Positions 18,060 through 29,859 of a stretch of DNA of 64,000 bases are shown piece by piece. How positions within the stretch are numbered: position 1 is the stretch's first letter; every line of letters starts with the position of its first letter. The position numbers and the translations under genes are program-made. This DNA comes from Pyropia yezoensis. Taxonomy: Eukaryota > Rhodophyta > Bangiophyceae > Bangiales > Bangiaceae. The DNA lies in the NCBI GenBank assembly GCA_009829735.1, contig CM020620.1:25084020-25148019 (forward strand), in the 5' to 3' direction. The notes below the pieces were generated by a model, which saw only the letters and a list, made by a program, of their open reading frames with translations, was not told the origin of the DNA and did not search any database.

Positions 18060-21000
18060 AAACGTTGGGAAAAGTTTGTAGGGTTGTGCATCGCGTCTCT
18101 TTTCTGCCCGTGCTCGGGGCGGGTGCGCTACAACGCGCCTTGTCAGCACCCTAGAGATCAGTCATCGCGCCCTCGGAGCGCCCTTACAGCCCCCCACAAA
18201 GCAATTTTAAAGACCATTCTTTGAACGGTAGTCCACGTGACTAATTGAAATACAGTTCTTTTCAGTCACCTGCGAGCTGACCGCTCCTGATGTAGTCTCT
18301 TTCCCCACTGACCCTTTCGACATAACAAACCCCAGCTGGCTTAGGTCATGTATTGAATGTTTGATCGCGCCCAAATCACGCCCTGAGGCCCAGGACAAGT
18401 CGGGGCGCATCGCGTTCTGTTCGCGCCTTAGTGGCGCCCGAAAAGCACTTGCCATAGTGGCACCCGAAGAGCGCTTTCCAAAAGCGCCTCGGGCGCTTGG
18501 CACAGCCCCAGTTCCAGAACACCCTCCTTAGTGCCAGCGCACCAGCGGATGGGAACACTCGAAGATGGTCCTGAATCGTCTTTTTGATATCCCTGGCCTG
18601 AACGCAGTGGTGGAGCTTGCGGAGCGCACAGCGCAGACGGGCCGCTGGCCCGGGCCAAACACCTGAGGCCCCGCTCCCCCTTGACAAGCCCTGGTTGCAA
18701 CTTCATCTAGAGAAAAGGGGCACAAGACAATCTACGATGATTCGAGCTGCAGCTCGGGATATGCAGTAGCCTGCACGTGGTCGCCGAATTTTGACCGGCT
18801 CGATCAATATTGACCAGGCCCAGAACAATCCACTGGGACCGACTACCCGACCGATGTGCCCCAACAGGCCAGAATTGCACATGCTTTTACTTAGAATTGT
18901 AAAGACAAATACGGTCCTGCCCAGGTTTGCGGACATCGGGCTACAATTAAGTAAGCGGGGGCGCCCACGCGCCGCGCAGTGCGTTTAAGACTGTGTTCCT
19001 TAGACACCAGTTATTTGATGCGAATCGTTCATGGCTGCCAGTGCTGAGCATCAGTCGCGCAAAATTTCTCTGCTTCTTCATGTTCCACCGCGCATCATAC
19101 TTGACTGTTCCACACAAGCCACTGTCCTGCTAGGAGCACGTGTCTTGTTTGCCAGCGCGGAAGAAATGTCCAGATGAACAATTCAAATGGGATTTCTTCA
19201 CACAGCAACAGCCGATTACTCGAAAACCGGATGCGTGCAGGTCTCAAAGGAACACCGTCTTAGACCCAACGCCCCGCTCCCTTCCCGTCCTGCGCGACGC
19301 CGTCCTCACTTGTTCTCCAGTCTAGATTACGAAACTTCAGCCTCAAACAGGAGCAGTTCGTTTTGAATCGACCTGAAGGTCTCTCCAGAACCCCTTGCTC
19401 AGGCGTCCGACGGTCCGCATGAACGAAACCTTGTCCGACATTCCATAATCGCACACAAATCGGATAAGCTTCCCCAGCTTTCAAGCTCTTGAGCACCGTG
19501 CTGCACAAGTGCTGCCAGAAGAGCCAACACGTCTGCTAAAAGGGACCAGGCATGGTTGTCACGAGAAAAAATGTAAACGTTTAGTTTTTTAAATTAATCT
19601 CTTGATTAATCTATAGATGTATCAATCCGGGGCTCTGTGCTTTAGATTAATCACAGAACAAGTCCTGTCCTGAGATCGTGCACATTCCTGACTTTTCCCT
19701 CAATTGCGTGGACAATTGCTTTGCCTGAGACCGTCTTTCTCTCGCGTGAAGGTTTGTCCCCATCTCGCACTGACGCTGTCATCCTGGCGTCACGAGAGAG
19801 GGCTGCCACGTGGCAGAATGTCAGATAATCAATGCCCGGCTTCTCGAGCCCGTTGGTGCTCACACTATTGCTCGACTATAAATTATAGCACGAGAGTTTA
19901 GTTGAGCGATAGAGCCCGGACGAGCGGATCATAGGGTTCGCAAGTTCATTGGAATGAAGTGTCCTCGCTGTTGCTGCAACTACAATGTCGAACCTCGTCG
20001 AACCTGGTGTCGTTTTAGGGCTCTGTTGAGTGTGATGTAGAGCCCTGATACGTGCGACGTTTTGTCTCTTGGGCCACGTTTCGTCTACGTGGCACTAGTA
20101 CTGTCTTGTATGGGCGAAAGTCAAAATGGGTGGCCATGCCCTGAAGTAGAAGTGGAGATAAGATGTCGTCTCAAGCGAGGCTTCCATCGTTGCGCACCGC
20201 AAATCCATGCTTGCGGGATGATCTCAAGAGACAGATTAATTAGTGTTCTACCGTAATGCGCCACATATTGCAGTTCCCCAAAGTTTGTCTCATGGAGCTG
20301 TTGTTTTCCCTCACGATCTCAGCGGATTCCCCTTTATCTCGGCCCGATCCACGCAAGAGCACTGGGAGAGGTCTCAGCTGGTTCTCACGATGTCTGTTCC
20401 ATCTTCGATGTGGGTAGAAATCTCGAGAAAGTCTCAGATCGCACCGGTTCCACACGGACCCTCATTCGGAGCACTCATTGGCCAGTTGTGCGCCATCTCT
20501 GGCATGCCATAGGCCTGTTGTGAGCCTATTGTAGTTATTTTCGCCAGGAGACAAAGTTCGGGGAACTGCAGTATGAGCTGCATCAATGTCGATTTGGAAG
20601 TGTCGAATTATGACTAAGTGTGTTAAGTAATGCGTGTGTACTCCATGGTTGAAAGTGTTGCTTTCCCTATGCGGTTGACGGAGTTTTGCAGTACGCTGGC
20701 GAGACTTGAGAGAGCCGCAGTACAGTAGAAGTCCGCCCTGCATTCGAATTGTATGGACTCGCTTGTTTGCTGTCGTTGACATGCTGGTCAGAGTACTCTG
20801 AGTGTTTGAAGCACTTACATTTGTACCCTTTAATACTGAAAAATGCACCACAACACCTGTAGTAAAGACTACAGGTGTTGTGGTGCATTTTTCGTTATTT
20901 TCGACTTTGGCTCTCGTCGCAAGCATTGGCGCGACTTTTGACCAGCCTTTGGGGGGTCGTCCAGGTCTGACACACGACCGGAGGTCTGAAGGCGTCTGTG

Positions 21001-22000
21001 GATTGATCTACGAAAGGTTGGAACGGTCTCGCGGCTCTCAGTGTCCATATTGAGCCTGTTTTGGGACCACTTTCCAATTCGTGTCCCGGATCGCAGTTGG
21101 CTGGTTGAGTGATCCAGGCGGTTGCCGTGCGGGGTTCTCATGCGAGTCCCGGCTTCCTGCTCGCTTGGCCTCACGAATCCTTTGCGCATTCATGTTTATT
21201 GCAGTTTAGCTTACCAGGGGCGGATCGAGGTCGCTCCGTGGTACCTGACCGAGTCTTTCAGTGTGCAACAAGGTTCGAGACTGCTCCAGAACATTGACGC
21301 CTATCAAGTCAATAACAAAATGTATCTCAGAAGGCAACAAAACGACTTCCTAGCCAAATGGCATGAACATTTGTTTTTCGCACAATACCGGACGGGAGTC
21401 ACCAGAAGCGCATATGAGCACCGCTTTTAAGTACTTTGAACCGTTCCTTGAATTCGGCCCTCGCACCAAAAAAGTGATGACAGCAATTTCCTGAAAAACT
21501 CCTCGGAACGAATCTCAGAACAGTCCTGGAAACCGTCATACCACTCATTACCAAGCGTGCACATTGCAGTTTTTCCAACTTTTGTCGCATGTGGACAAGG
21601 GCAAGAACACACTGCATCGTGCGAGTGGAATGCCTCAGATGGTGCCTCTTTGGCCAATGACTGCTCGGCGAAGTGGAAACGACACCCACGATGGTAGCAT
21701 CATGACGGTTCGATGTTGTACGAACTGTGTGATCCGGGGTTTTCTCGGGACTTCTGACCAGCTCGAGGGGAGATCCTGCACCGGCTGAGTGCTTCACACT
21801 GTTTTGACAGAGATGTGCTGCGATGTAGGGAGAACCGGCGATATCCAACGAATAAACGAGAGTGCCTTGACTAACCCACGTTCCTTGCTAAGGCTGTTGT
21901 GGCTGTAGCCAATCATTGGCTTCTCTTTACGGACGTGCTGCAGCATGCCATTGCGCTTTTGTACAATTGCTCTTGCACTTGTCCCCGATGGCCGTAGATG
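18060..22000. repeat. Copy I of a long diverged repeat, no gene
   Basis: The GC content drops at about 18060 and stop codons fill all frames. Landmarks recur in order elsewhere. The stretch 18165-18450 (GAACGGTAGTCCACGTGAC; CGCGCCCAAATCACGC) resembles 32515-32850 and, in part, 36680-36790. 18770-18950 resembles 33520-33670 and 40560-40700. 20240-20560 resembles 37190-37460 and 40020-40300. 20755-21360 resembles 34360-34900. Divergence is high, with many indels. It could be an ancient transposable element or an old tandem duplication. No protein, LTR or terminal repeat is recognisable. Confidence 0.75.
20838..20893. repeat. Perfect 56-bp palindrome: 26-bp arms, 4-nt loop
   Basis: Arms 20838-20863 and 20868-20893 are exact reverse complements (GAAAAATGCACCACAACACC... 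in the left arm) around the loop AAAG. The right arm continues the surrounding repeat as judged by alignment with 34440-34500, so the left arm is probably a recent inverted duplication. A transcript would form a long perfect hairpin. Confidence 0.95.
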
Positions 22001-24230
22001 GCACAGGGCGACAATGCTCCCCGAGTCCGGCCTCTTTTATCTCTAGCACGCCCCGAACACGTCCTTCTCTTTTTCGAGCATGTCAGCGTAACACGCCTTA
22101 AACACTTGTCAATCACGACAAGGGCGTGTTTGTGCACATGCTCCAGGCGTGAGATGCAACTCTACGCATGTCCCTTTGAGCGTCAAAAAACGATTCAAAG
22201 CGCCCTTTGTAGCCTCCCGTACCTCAATGTTTTGACCTAGTACAACCCTGCCACGCACGTTCATTTGGAACTAAGCTCGAGTCAGTCCGGTTTCTTTGCT
22301 ATCTGTGTGGAGCTGCTAGGTCGCATGCACGTTTCTGAGACGTCTTTTGAACTCAAAGCAGACAGAGCCGGAGCGTCGAACCAACCAGGGTGCATTGCGT
22401 GAGACCAAGAACGGCACTCACAGGGTCAGACGCCATAGAGCCTCCGCCAACAGTTCGAAGGGTTCCGCGTTACTTGATGTCGCAGGCATCAACGGGGAGA
22501 TGGGCGCTCCGACGGCTGCACCGAGGGCAACGGACTCAGACGCAGCCTTCGGCGAGTTGGTTTCCGCGCGGCTGGCCATGACTGGAGGGCAGTCGAGGCT
22601 GCAGGAGTCCTCGGAGCGATTCGTGGCACCACACTGTCCGTGCTCGCACCCCTGGTCTGCCTACGTGAGGGAGTAACGCCCTCGAAAACTTGATAAATAA
22701 ACCGCGCCCAAGTCGCGCCCAACGACTCAGACGGGGCGAGGGCGTGTAGCGCCCTGAAAGCACCACGTATAGGCCTAATCCGATGCTACTGAACGCTTCC
22801 CAGGCGCGATTCATAGGCCCAGTCAGAAGGCATTACTCCACGCATTATCTAACTGTCCGGTACTTACCAGAACCGCTAGCACACAATGGCCTCAATTTGA
22901 CTAATGAGTGTCGGACTAGTCCGACGGAGTTCTCTGCATCGCTCTGTAGATTTTATGCGCAATGTCTCGGACTGGCAACCGCCGGAAGACGAACATCGAC
23001 ACACGCGCTCCGCAGCTAGGTCCGTGGCGCAGTCGTGAGCCGTTGGCTTCTCGTGCACAGCCGCAACGGCCAATTTTAAGATCAAGAAACTTGTGCGGAT
23101 GGCAGTTCGGGGAAGCCGCGCGAGCCAATATCTCCTGCCAGCAGCGCCCTCTGAGATTTTGACCCAGCCCGCCACGTTGTTTCGGCTAATATTTCGTTTC
23201 CTGCATTTTCGTGTCAGCGAGAGGTAAATCTGCTGGACTTTTTTCTGATTGTTTGTCATCATTGCTGAATACTTCTGGCGTCCTCTTGAACTTTGTCGTT
23301 CGGAAATTCGTCTTTGGTAAAGAAGTTGCAGTGAGAGCGCACTGATGCTCCGTTTGAACGAGAGGACGTCTTTGAGTGTCACGCGCCAGCGGTCATGGCG
23401 CTGGTCCACGGATGTTCCTCAACTCAGATTTCGTAAGGAGCGCGCTTGTCTGCATGGTGCTTTCCGAACCAGATGGCTCATGTGTGCTTCAACGGGAGAG
23501 CGCTTCTCCGTTGCGTTGACTAGTTTTCCCGGAAGTCTCTTTGGGCGTCGATTGACAGTCTTCTGGGTGTACCACCATCACTTGTGTCAGCAAGCGGTCG
23601 TGCGCTCTGTTCAGGCAACAACTGCATCTGCTCGTTTTTTGGGCAACATGCTCTGGCATCGTGCAGTGTGTTGTCCAATGAAGGAAAAGGACTGGAGCCA
23701 GCTAGCACGCAGTTCTCTTTCAGGGCTCGTGCCGCACAGAAGATGTCCAGCGCACAAGAAGATCATGAAAACAGCGCTTATTCTTTAGAAATGATTGGCT
23801 GATCCGTGAATTTGAGTGGACATCGCCTGATTGGGGCGTTTTTGCGCACTCATCAACGGGTAACCCTGGAGTCAACTGCGGCCGTCGACAGCACCTGCAA
23901 AGCAAGGAGCCACCGTGTTTTCAATCCCCCCACTCGAGCCGGTCTGTAAGCAAATGCACTCGAGCAAGGTCAGCTCATGGAAAGGGTCTCCTCTCACACG
24001 GGAAATCCACCACCGCTCGTCCTCAAGAATCAGCCAATCACTTCAGCTCGGATCCTGCCCAGTCCTCAACACCCTGGCCGCAACGGGGGACCGACGGTTG
24101 AGAGAGGTTGGCGCGGGAGGGGAGCCAGCAGCACCGGCGACGTGCCTTTCGCATCTGGAAGGGCGCTGGTGACCACACGTGAGGCCACGCTTCGGCTGCC
24201 GCAGCTGCTGAGGCTATGGTCGACCGTCAC
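22000..24230. other. GC-balanced region with no gene seen
   Basis: Stops are frequent in all frames. 22690-22760 (CGCGCCCAAGTCGCGCCC) is another fragment of the long repeat family. No RNA gene, terminal repeat or coding signal was found. The GC content rises again at about 23900-24250, where a poly-G run (about 24257-24273) precedes the next coding-like tract. Confidence 0.5.
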
Positions 24231-25518
24231 TGATGCTGTGGGCGAGAAGCGTGTGGGGGGGGGGGGGGGGGGGGGAGGGAGCAAGCGGTGAGGGGCCGGG
24301 GACGACTCACGCTGGAGGCCGATTACCCCCGCTGCCGGCCTGCCCCCGGTGCTGGCATGGGAGCAGCCCGCAGATCTGCAAGGTCGTTCAGATCATGGGC
24401 GTGGCGAGCGCCCTGCGCATCACCATGGCCGACGTGGTCGACGGCCGCCGCCGCGGGGGGGGCTCCTCCACGGCAGCGGCCGCCGCAGCCGCCGCGGCGG
24501 AGGCCAGCCTGGCGGCCAGCGGGTACAGCACGGGGGGCGACGCGGCCGAGACGCCCGCCAGCATCGGGGAACTGGCGGCTCTCCCGTGGACGTGTGTTCA
24601 TGAGCACGATGACGAGGTGCTTGGCGGCGGCATGGTCCTCCTTGGTATCAACGTGATTGGCTTCACCCGGGAGCAGTCGCCCGCGGGGAACCGGCTCAAG
24701 ACGCTGCTCAACGCGTCGACCAAGCTCCGCCTGGGTGGCACTGTCGCCGACCGCGCGGGCGCCGACTCGCTCGGCGCACTGGCGCTCCTCAACCTCCGAA
24801 AATACCGCCAGGCGGCCTAGTTCTTCACACGCGCGGGGGAGGCGGCGCTGGCCACCGCCGCCGTCGATGAGAGCCACGGCCTGGGCGCCGACGAGCAGCG
24901 CCGGTGGGCCTGTCAGCTGCGGTTGCTCGCTGGCCAAGCGTACCTCCCGGCGCAGCCTGGGCTGACGGACGGGCTGCTGGCGCTAGGGCACGTGGCGGCA
25001 TTGCGGGCGGGGGTGGTGGGGGCTCTCGCCGGGGGGGGGGGGCGCCCCGCCACGTCTGCTTGTAGGGTCGACGGCAATGGCAAGGTCGTTGCCGCCCTCG
25101 TGGTGCCGCTCATCCCTCTGGACCACCGCAGTCAGCTGTTTGACGTCCGCACGGTGCTACTGCAGTTCTAGCCCGCCCTGCTGACGTTGCTGGTCGACTT
25201 TTTGGGCACCGACGAGTCGCTGCCGACGCAGCTGGCCGCCACCCTGATGAGTATGTACCTTTCGAAGCAGCTAGGCGGCGCCGTCGGCCACGAGATGGCC
25301 GCCTTCATTGTCACGGCGGTGCGCAACTATGGGCACTGCCCGGCCGCTGACATCGCGGAAGCAGGCGTCCATTGTGTCCTTCCCCGACGAAACGATGGAG
25401 GAGGCGTACGACACGCTGCTCGACGCGTGTTGCCGGCTGCTGCCGCTGCTGGAGTTTGGTCTCCTTGCTGCTGCTCTCCACCGTGGTGCCGCTGCTGGTG
25501 GAGGAATTTCCGGAGAGC

Positions 25519-25578
25519 GCCTACTTGAAGCCCGACAGGCCAACAGAGGCCTACTTGAAGCCCGACAGGCCAACAGAA
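25519..25578 (+). repeat. 30-bp tandem duplication inside the decayed gene
   Basis: Two consecutive copies (25519-25548, 25549-25578) encode YLKPDRPTEA and YLKPDRPTEW. The frame is preserved. The near identity of the copies points to a recent slippage or duplication. Confidence 0.92.
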
Positions 25579-25700
25579 TGGGACGAGGCCGACCGCACCA
25601 TCACGGCGGTGAGCCACGTCGTGCGGCCGCTCTACATACTGCTTTCGCATCTCGCAGGGGAGATCAAGCTCCCCGCTGCAGGGCTGGAGCGTCTTGTGTG

Positions 25701-26035
25701 TGAGTTATGTCCCTGTACATATGCCACTTTGAGGGAGGTATTCAAGCATGTGCATCGCCGACCTGGCTCAATGTTGGGCGTACGTTTTGTACTCTCACAT
25801 GGTATGAGCTTCTCTGGATGGGAATCCAAGCCGGAGTCGTGGGTTCGACTTTCGGTACAACTTGCGTCAGGTGCAAGAGTGTTTGGCCTGGCTCTCCGAT
25901 GGTGGCATGTGCAATAAGGATGTATGTCAGTCATGTCCCTCCACATATGCCACTCGGAGGGAGGTATTGAAGCATGAGCGTCGCCGACCTGGCTCAATGG
26001 CTGGGCGCACGTTTTGTATTCTCACATTGTGTGCG
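25701..26035. repeat. Two direct repeats of about 105 bp (period 226 bp) in an AT-richer insert
   Basis: 25701-25805 and 25927-26035 share CATATGCCACT, GGAGGTATT, CGCCGACCTGGCTCAATG and CGTTTTGTA. Each copy has a polymerase III A-box-like word (TGGCTCAATG.TGG / TGGCTCAATGGCTGG), and a B-box-like GGTTCGACTTTC follows copy 1 at about 25844. This suggests a tRNA-derived SINE-like unit. The segment interrupts the decayed gene. A perfect donor word GTGAGT (25700-25705) and a pyrimidine tract ending in CAG at about 26063 could also make it an intron. Confidence 0.45.
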
Positions 26036-26559
26036 TTTTTCTCTTCCTCCCTTCGAGTCAGTCGCTACGTGGACTACGTGGTGCCACGGGCTGTGCTGGA
26101 CTACGTGCGCCGCGAAGTGCTGGCTTGACTGGCGGCCGCGCGTCTGCTTGCGCGGACGTTTCGTTTGTGAGCATCGACACGCTCTTGGAGGCGATATCTC
26201 GGTTGATTGGCTCTCCGTGGCGGACGCTCAAGAGGCTGTTGTTTTGGGTGCTAGCGGAACTGGAGAACGCGGCGCTCCACGCGGCCATCACGGCGCGGAC
26301 GCCCGGCCGAATACGCCTTCGCGGCAACGCGGTACTGCTCTTCAGATCCACCCACATTCTCTCGTTTTTGGCGCGCGCATCAGCGGCGACGCCTCAGGAC
26401 ACGCGCCTGGGGGGGATGCGGCTGCTCGAGGTGTGGGCTCACGGTCGTGCGCTTTGCATTTCTGCGGCCGCCGAGGCGGCGGTCGCCGCGGCGGAGGCAG
26501 CCGCAGACGGCAGCGGCGGCGGCAGCTGCGGCGGCGTCGGCCGGCCGCCACGCCACGCG

Positions 26560-29500
26560 ACCGCCCTCACCGCCGCGCGCGCCGGCAGCGGTCGCGGTTA
26601 CGGGACGGACGGCGGCGGGCGGGGGAGCCAACAGCAACGGCGCCCGGCGCCGACCGCGCCGTCTTGGCACCCGTTGCCGGCGGTGACGGTGGCGCCGGCG
26701 GCAGCGCCGGTGGGGGCGGTGACAGGGGGGCTATGGCGTCCTTGGCTGGGACGCCCCCGACATGGTGCTAGCCGCCGCCTGCGACGCACGGGTGGCTCTG
26801 GGCGGGTGGAAGTCGGCGGCGCGGGCGCTCGTACCGAGCGGCGGCGACGGCGGCGGCGGCTGGGGCGGGGCGGTCGACATGCGCGAGGCCGCGGCGGGCG
26901 GTGGCGGCCCCGCTGCTGGTGACATCCGCGGCGGCGGCTTGCGGACCACGAGACCGTGCAAGGCAGGGGGGGGGGGGCGCCACCGCGGGGGTCGAGCGTG
27001 GACACGACACGGGCCGCCGCCGCCGCTGGCTCGTCGCGGCGGCCGCGGTCGTGCGGCGAGCGCCGCCGTGAAGGGGCGGGCGGCCGCTCGCTGACCTGTC
27101 GCCGCTGCCGCTGCTCCTGCCGCCGCCCCCGCCGCTGGCCACTCCCGCCTCAGAGGCGGCAACGGCGACGGCGGCGAGGGCAGCGGCTGGCGCGTTGGGC
27201 GCGGCCGTGAAGGGGCGGCGTCGGCGGAGCCTGGTCGGCGCGACCCCCCTCGTGCGGTCCGCGTCGGGGGCGGGGGCGTCGGCGCCGGCCGCGCCGGGGC
27301 CGCTACCGTCGCGGCTGGCGGCGCAGGCGCGGGCGGCCGCGTCGCGCCATGCGGCGCCACCAACGACCTCGCCGGCGGCAAGTGCAGCGGCCGAGGCGGC
27401 CAACGAGCCGTCCGCCGCCGAGGCCGGCAGCCCCGTCGGGGGGGTGGCCGGCGGCACGGCGGCCGTCTGGCCTGCCGATGCGGGCCCCGAGCGCAGCGAC
27501 GGGGGTGCCAGCTGCGGCGGTGGGGGGGGCGGCGGGGGTGGCGGGCCAGCGTCGTCGCCCGTGTCGCCCTGCATTGGGCGCACCAAGGGCGGCGCGGGGG
27601 GGTTGTGCGGCCGTCCGCGCCCGCGTCACCGTGAGCGCGGACAAAGGAGCGCCGCTGCGGCGGCGGCGGGGCGACGCGCACCGGCCTCGGCGCACCCACC
27701 GGTGCCGGTCGCTCCCGTAAAGACGGCGGCAGCAGCAGCGGCGGCGACAGCAATGGCGGCGCGGGCGCCGGCGAACGCGCCGGCCGCTGCGGCGCCCCCC
27801 GCCGCTGCGGCGGTGATGGCGGGTGGCGGCCGGGCTGACCACGAGGCGGGGGAGGGCCCGGGTGCCCCGGTTACCCAGCCGGTGGCGGCTTGGAGGCAAG
27901 ACCCGAGGGGAGGCCGACAAGGCCGCGAGGGCCGGTGGTCGCGCCCGGCGGACCACAGCAGCGGCGGCTGCGGCGCCTCCACCGCGTGCTGTCGGGCCGC
28001 CGCCGGCACGGCCGGGCTCCATGGCCGACGCTGGTGGCGCCGCCGCCGGTGGCGCCGCCGCCGTAGCCGCCGTTGGTGGTGGTCGTGGCGCCGATGGCAC
28101 CGCCGACGGGCGGGCGTCGGCGGTGGCGCCGCCGTCCTCGGCGGCCGACGCGGGAGAGAGCTCCGACCGGCTGTCCCGCCTCAGCTCTGGCTCCCTCCGC
28201 ATGCGCCGGCGGCCCCCCCCGCTGCGAGTAGAGGTGAAGGCGCCCGCGTGGCGGCCCGCCGTGAGCGGTAGCGCCGCCACGCCGCCGCCCCTGGACGAGC
28301 CCGCCGGTCACGTCCGCCCTCCCGCTGGTGTCAGCGGAGCTGGGGATGCCGCCGACGACGAGCCCCCGTCCATCAACCTCGTCGAGTGGCTGGGCTGCGG
28401 CTCCCCGCGGCGCGCCCCGCCGGCGGCAGCGGCCGCAACGGCCGCCGCGCCCGAGCGGTGGCTGTCCGCCAGCGCGGTCCGGAGCAGCCACAGCGTCAAT
28501 CTGTGAGGGATGCCAGCGGCGCGGCCGGTCGCCGACCGCCCCACCGCCGACCGCCTGCCGTTGGTGGGGGTGGCAGGCCGGTGGCGGCCCAGCGCGGCCG
28601 CTCCGTCGGCGGTGCCGGTGGCGCCGGTGGTGGGCATGCCACTGACGTCGTCCGAGGAGTGGCTTATCTCGCTCATGGCGTCGTGGGACGCAGACGACGA
28701 CGACGCGTCTGACATCGACGACCTGCCAGACGACTCGACGGGCGCCCTCAGTGGATAATCGAACAGGGGGGAGGGCGCTCCGCGGGGGGCGCCAGAGGCC
28801 AACCGCGGCGGTGGCGGTGCGTCCGCCGACGCGCCCGTCGGCGCCGCCCCGCCCGCGGGCGGCGTCGACCACTCGCAGTCGGGGGAAGACCCGTCGGCCA
28901 AGCTGCTGATGGAGCGGGTGGTGGCGCACGTTGCCCTCTCGGCGGCGTTGCACCCACTCCGCGGCCACGGCGGCGACGGCGAGGGTGCGTCGGGCGTGCC
29001 GCCGCCGCTGCCGCCGCCGCCTCTGTCGAAGCCGTCGCCCCCCTTCGCCGCCGGCGTTGCACGGCGGCTGCAGGGGGGCGGCCACTCGTCGCCGCCCGGC
29101 TCGTCTTCCTCCCTGCCGACAACGTCCCCCGACGGCGGCGGGAACAACGAGCGCCGGTCTCGGCACTATGGGGGCACCCGCATGTCGAGCCGGTCTGCCG
29201 CGACGGTGGTGGCCGGCACGCCCGTCGTGCCGGGGGTGGACCCCGCGGGGTGCGGCAGACCACGTTTGTGCCGCCCAAGACGTCCACGTCGGCGTTCAAG
29301 GAAGTGCCGGCTGTGGCCATCAAGCCCAGCTGCTCGTCTTGGAGCGCTGGCGGCGCCGGCGGCGGGGATGACACGCGTGTATCGGCCAAGAAGCACCGGC
29401 GGGTGGCGGGCGGAGGGCGGTCCAAGAGTGCGTGGAGCCTGGTGGGCGACACTGCCGGGCAGGTGGCAGCGCGGTGTGGGGAGGGCTCGGAGGGGGGGCT

Positions 29501-29570
29501 GCGTGTGCGAGGCGGGGGCGCGCGGGCATGCTCTTTCCAAATCCTTAAGCTCTTTAATCAACGACCAGGA
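26560..29570 (+). other. Very GC-rich coding-like tract, frames unresolved
   Basis: All frames are open for long stretches because of GCG/GGC runs. Plus-strand segments with less biased composition suggest a continuing low-complexity protein: 27823-28506 (SSDRLSRLSSGSLRMRRRPPPLRV, DDEPPSINLVEWLGCGSP), 28510-28758 (MPLTSSEEWLISLMASWDADDDDASDIDDLPDD) and 29250-29450 (QTTFVPPKTSTSAFKEVPAVAIKPSC). This may be the C-terminal half of the gene starting at 24395, or a separate one. No domain is recognised and no exon structure can be supported. Confidence 0.35.
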
Positions 29571-29611
29571 AGAGAGCAACACGTGTACGATTGGCAATGG
29601 CCCTTGACCAT

Positions 29612-29853
29612 CACAGCCGACAACTCAATGTCGAGCTCGCGCAGCCGCGGGAGGGCCGGGCCATTCCCCTCAGGGGTTCCCCGACTCCGCAGTCGCCGCA
29701 GCGGCGGCGCTTACCGCGTGCACAGAGGGGGGCACAGCCGACAACTCAATGTCGAGCTCGCGCAGCCGCGGGAGGGCCGGGCCATTCCCCTCAGGGGTTC
29801 CCCGACTCCGCAGTCGCCGCAGCGGCGGGGCTTACCGCGTGCACAGAGGGGGG
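29612..29853. repeat. Two tandem copies of a 121-bp unit
   Basis: Copy 1 (29612-29732) and copy 2 (29733-29853) are nearly identical, including CCGACAACTCAATGTCGAGC and the junction GCACAGAGGGGGG. The 121-bp period is not a multiple of 3, so it is not a coding repeat. It follows the GC-rich tract and directly precedes the drop to GC-balanced DNA at about 30000. Confidence 0.95.
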
Positions 29854-29859
29854 CAGGTG

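Larger units (their letters stand above)
24395..26560 (+). pseudogene. Decayed helical protein gene of unknown family
   Basis: The frame starting with the ATG at 24395 (MGVASALRITMADVVDG) reads like a real protein: WTCVHEHDDEVLGGGMVLLGINVIGFTREQ, then LGALALLNLRKYRQAA. It meets a TAG at 24818-24820 and continues convincingly in the same frame (FFTRAGEAALATAAVDESHG), then meets another TAG at 25169-25171 and continues (PALLTLLVDFLGTDESLPTQ). At about 25350 the product continues in other frames (SFPDETMEEAYDTLLDACCRLLPLLEF; then LSTVVPLLVEEFPES...TITAVSHVVRPLYILLSHLAGEIKLP). After an AT-richer insert (25700-26065) it resumes with YVDYVVPRAVLDYVRREVLA, a TGA, and SIDTLLEAISRLIG...THILSFLARAS. 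KYRQAAxFFTRAG resembles a TPR-like helix pair. I do not recognise the family. Several independent lesions make a pseudogene more likely than an intact gene. Confidence 0.6.

Noticed and set aside
25701-26035. Paired C2H2 zinc-finger reading (CELCPCTY..., CQSCPSTYATRREVLKH)
   Set aside because: The spacing of the first three ligands fits, but the last His is missing in both copies, the frames do not continue, and the same bases read better as pol III-type boxes in a repeat.
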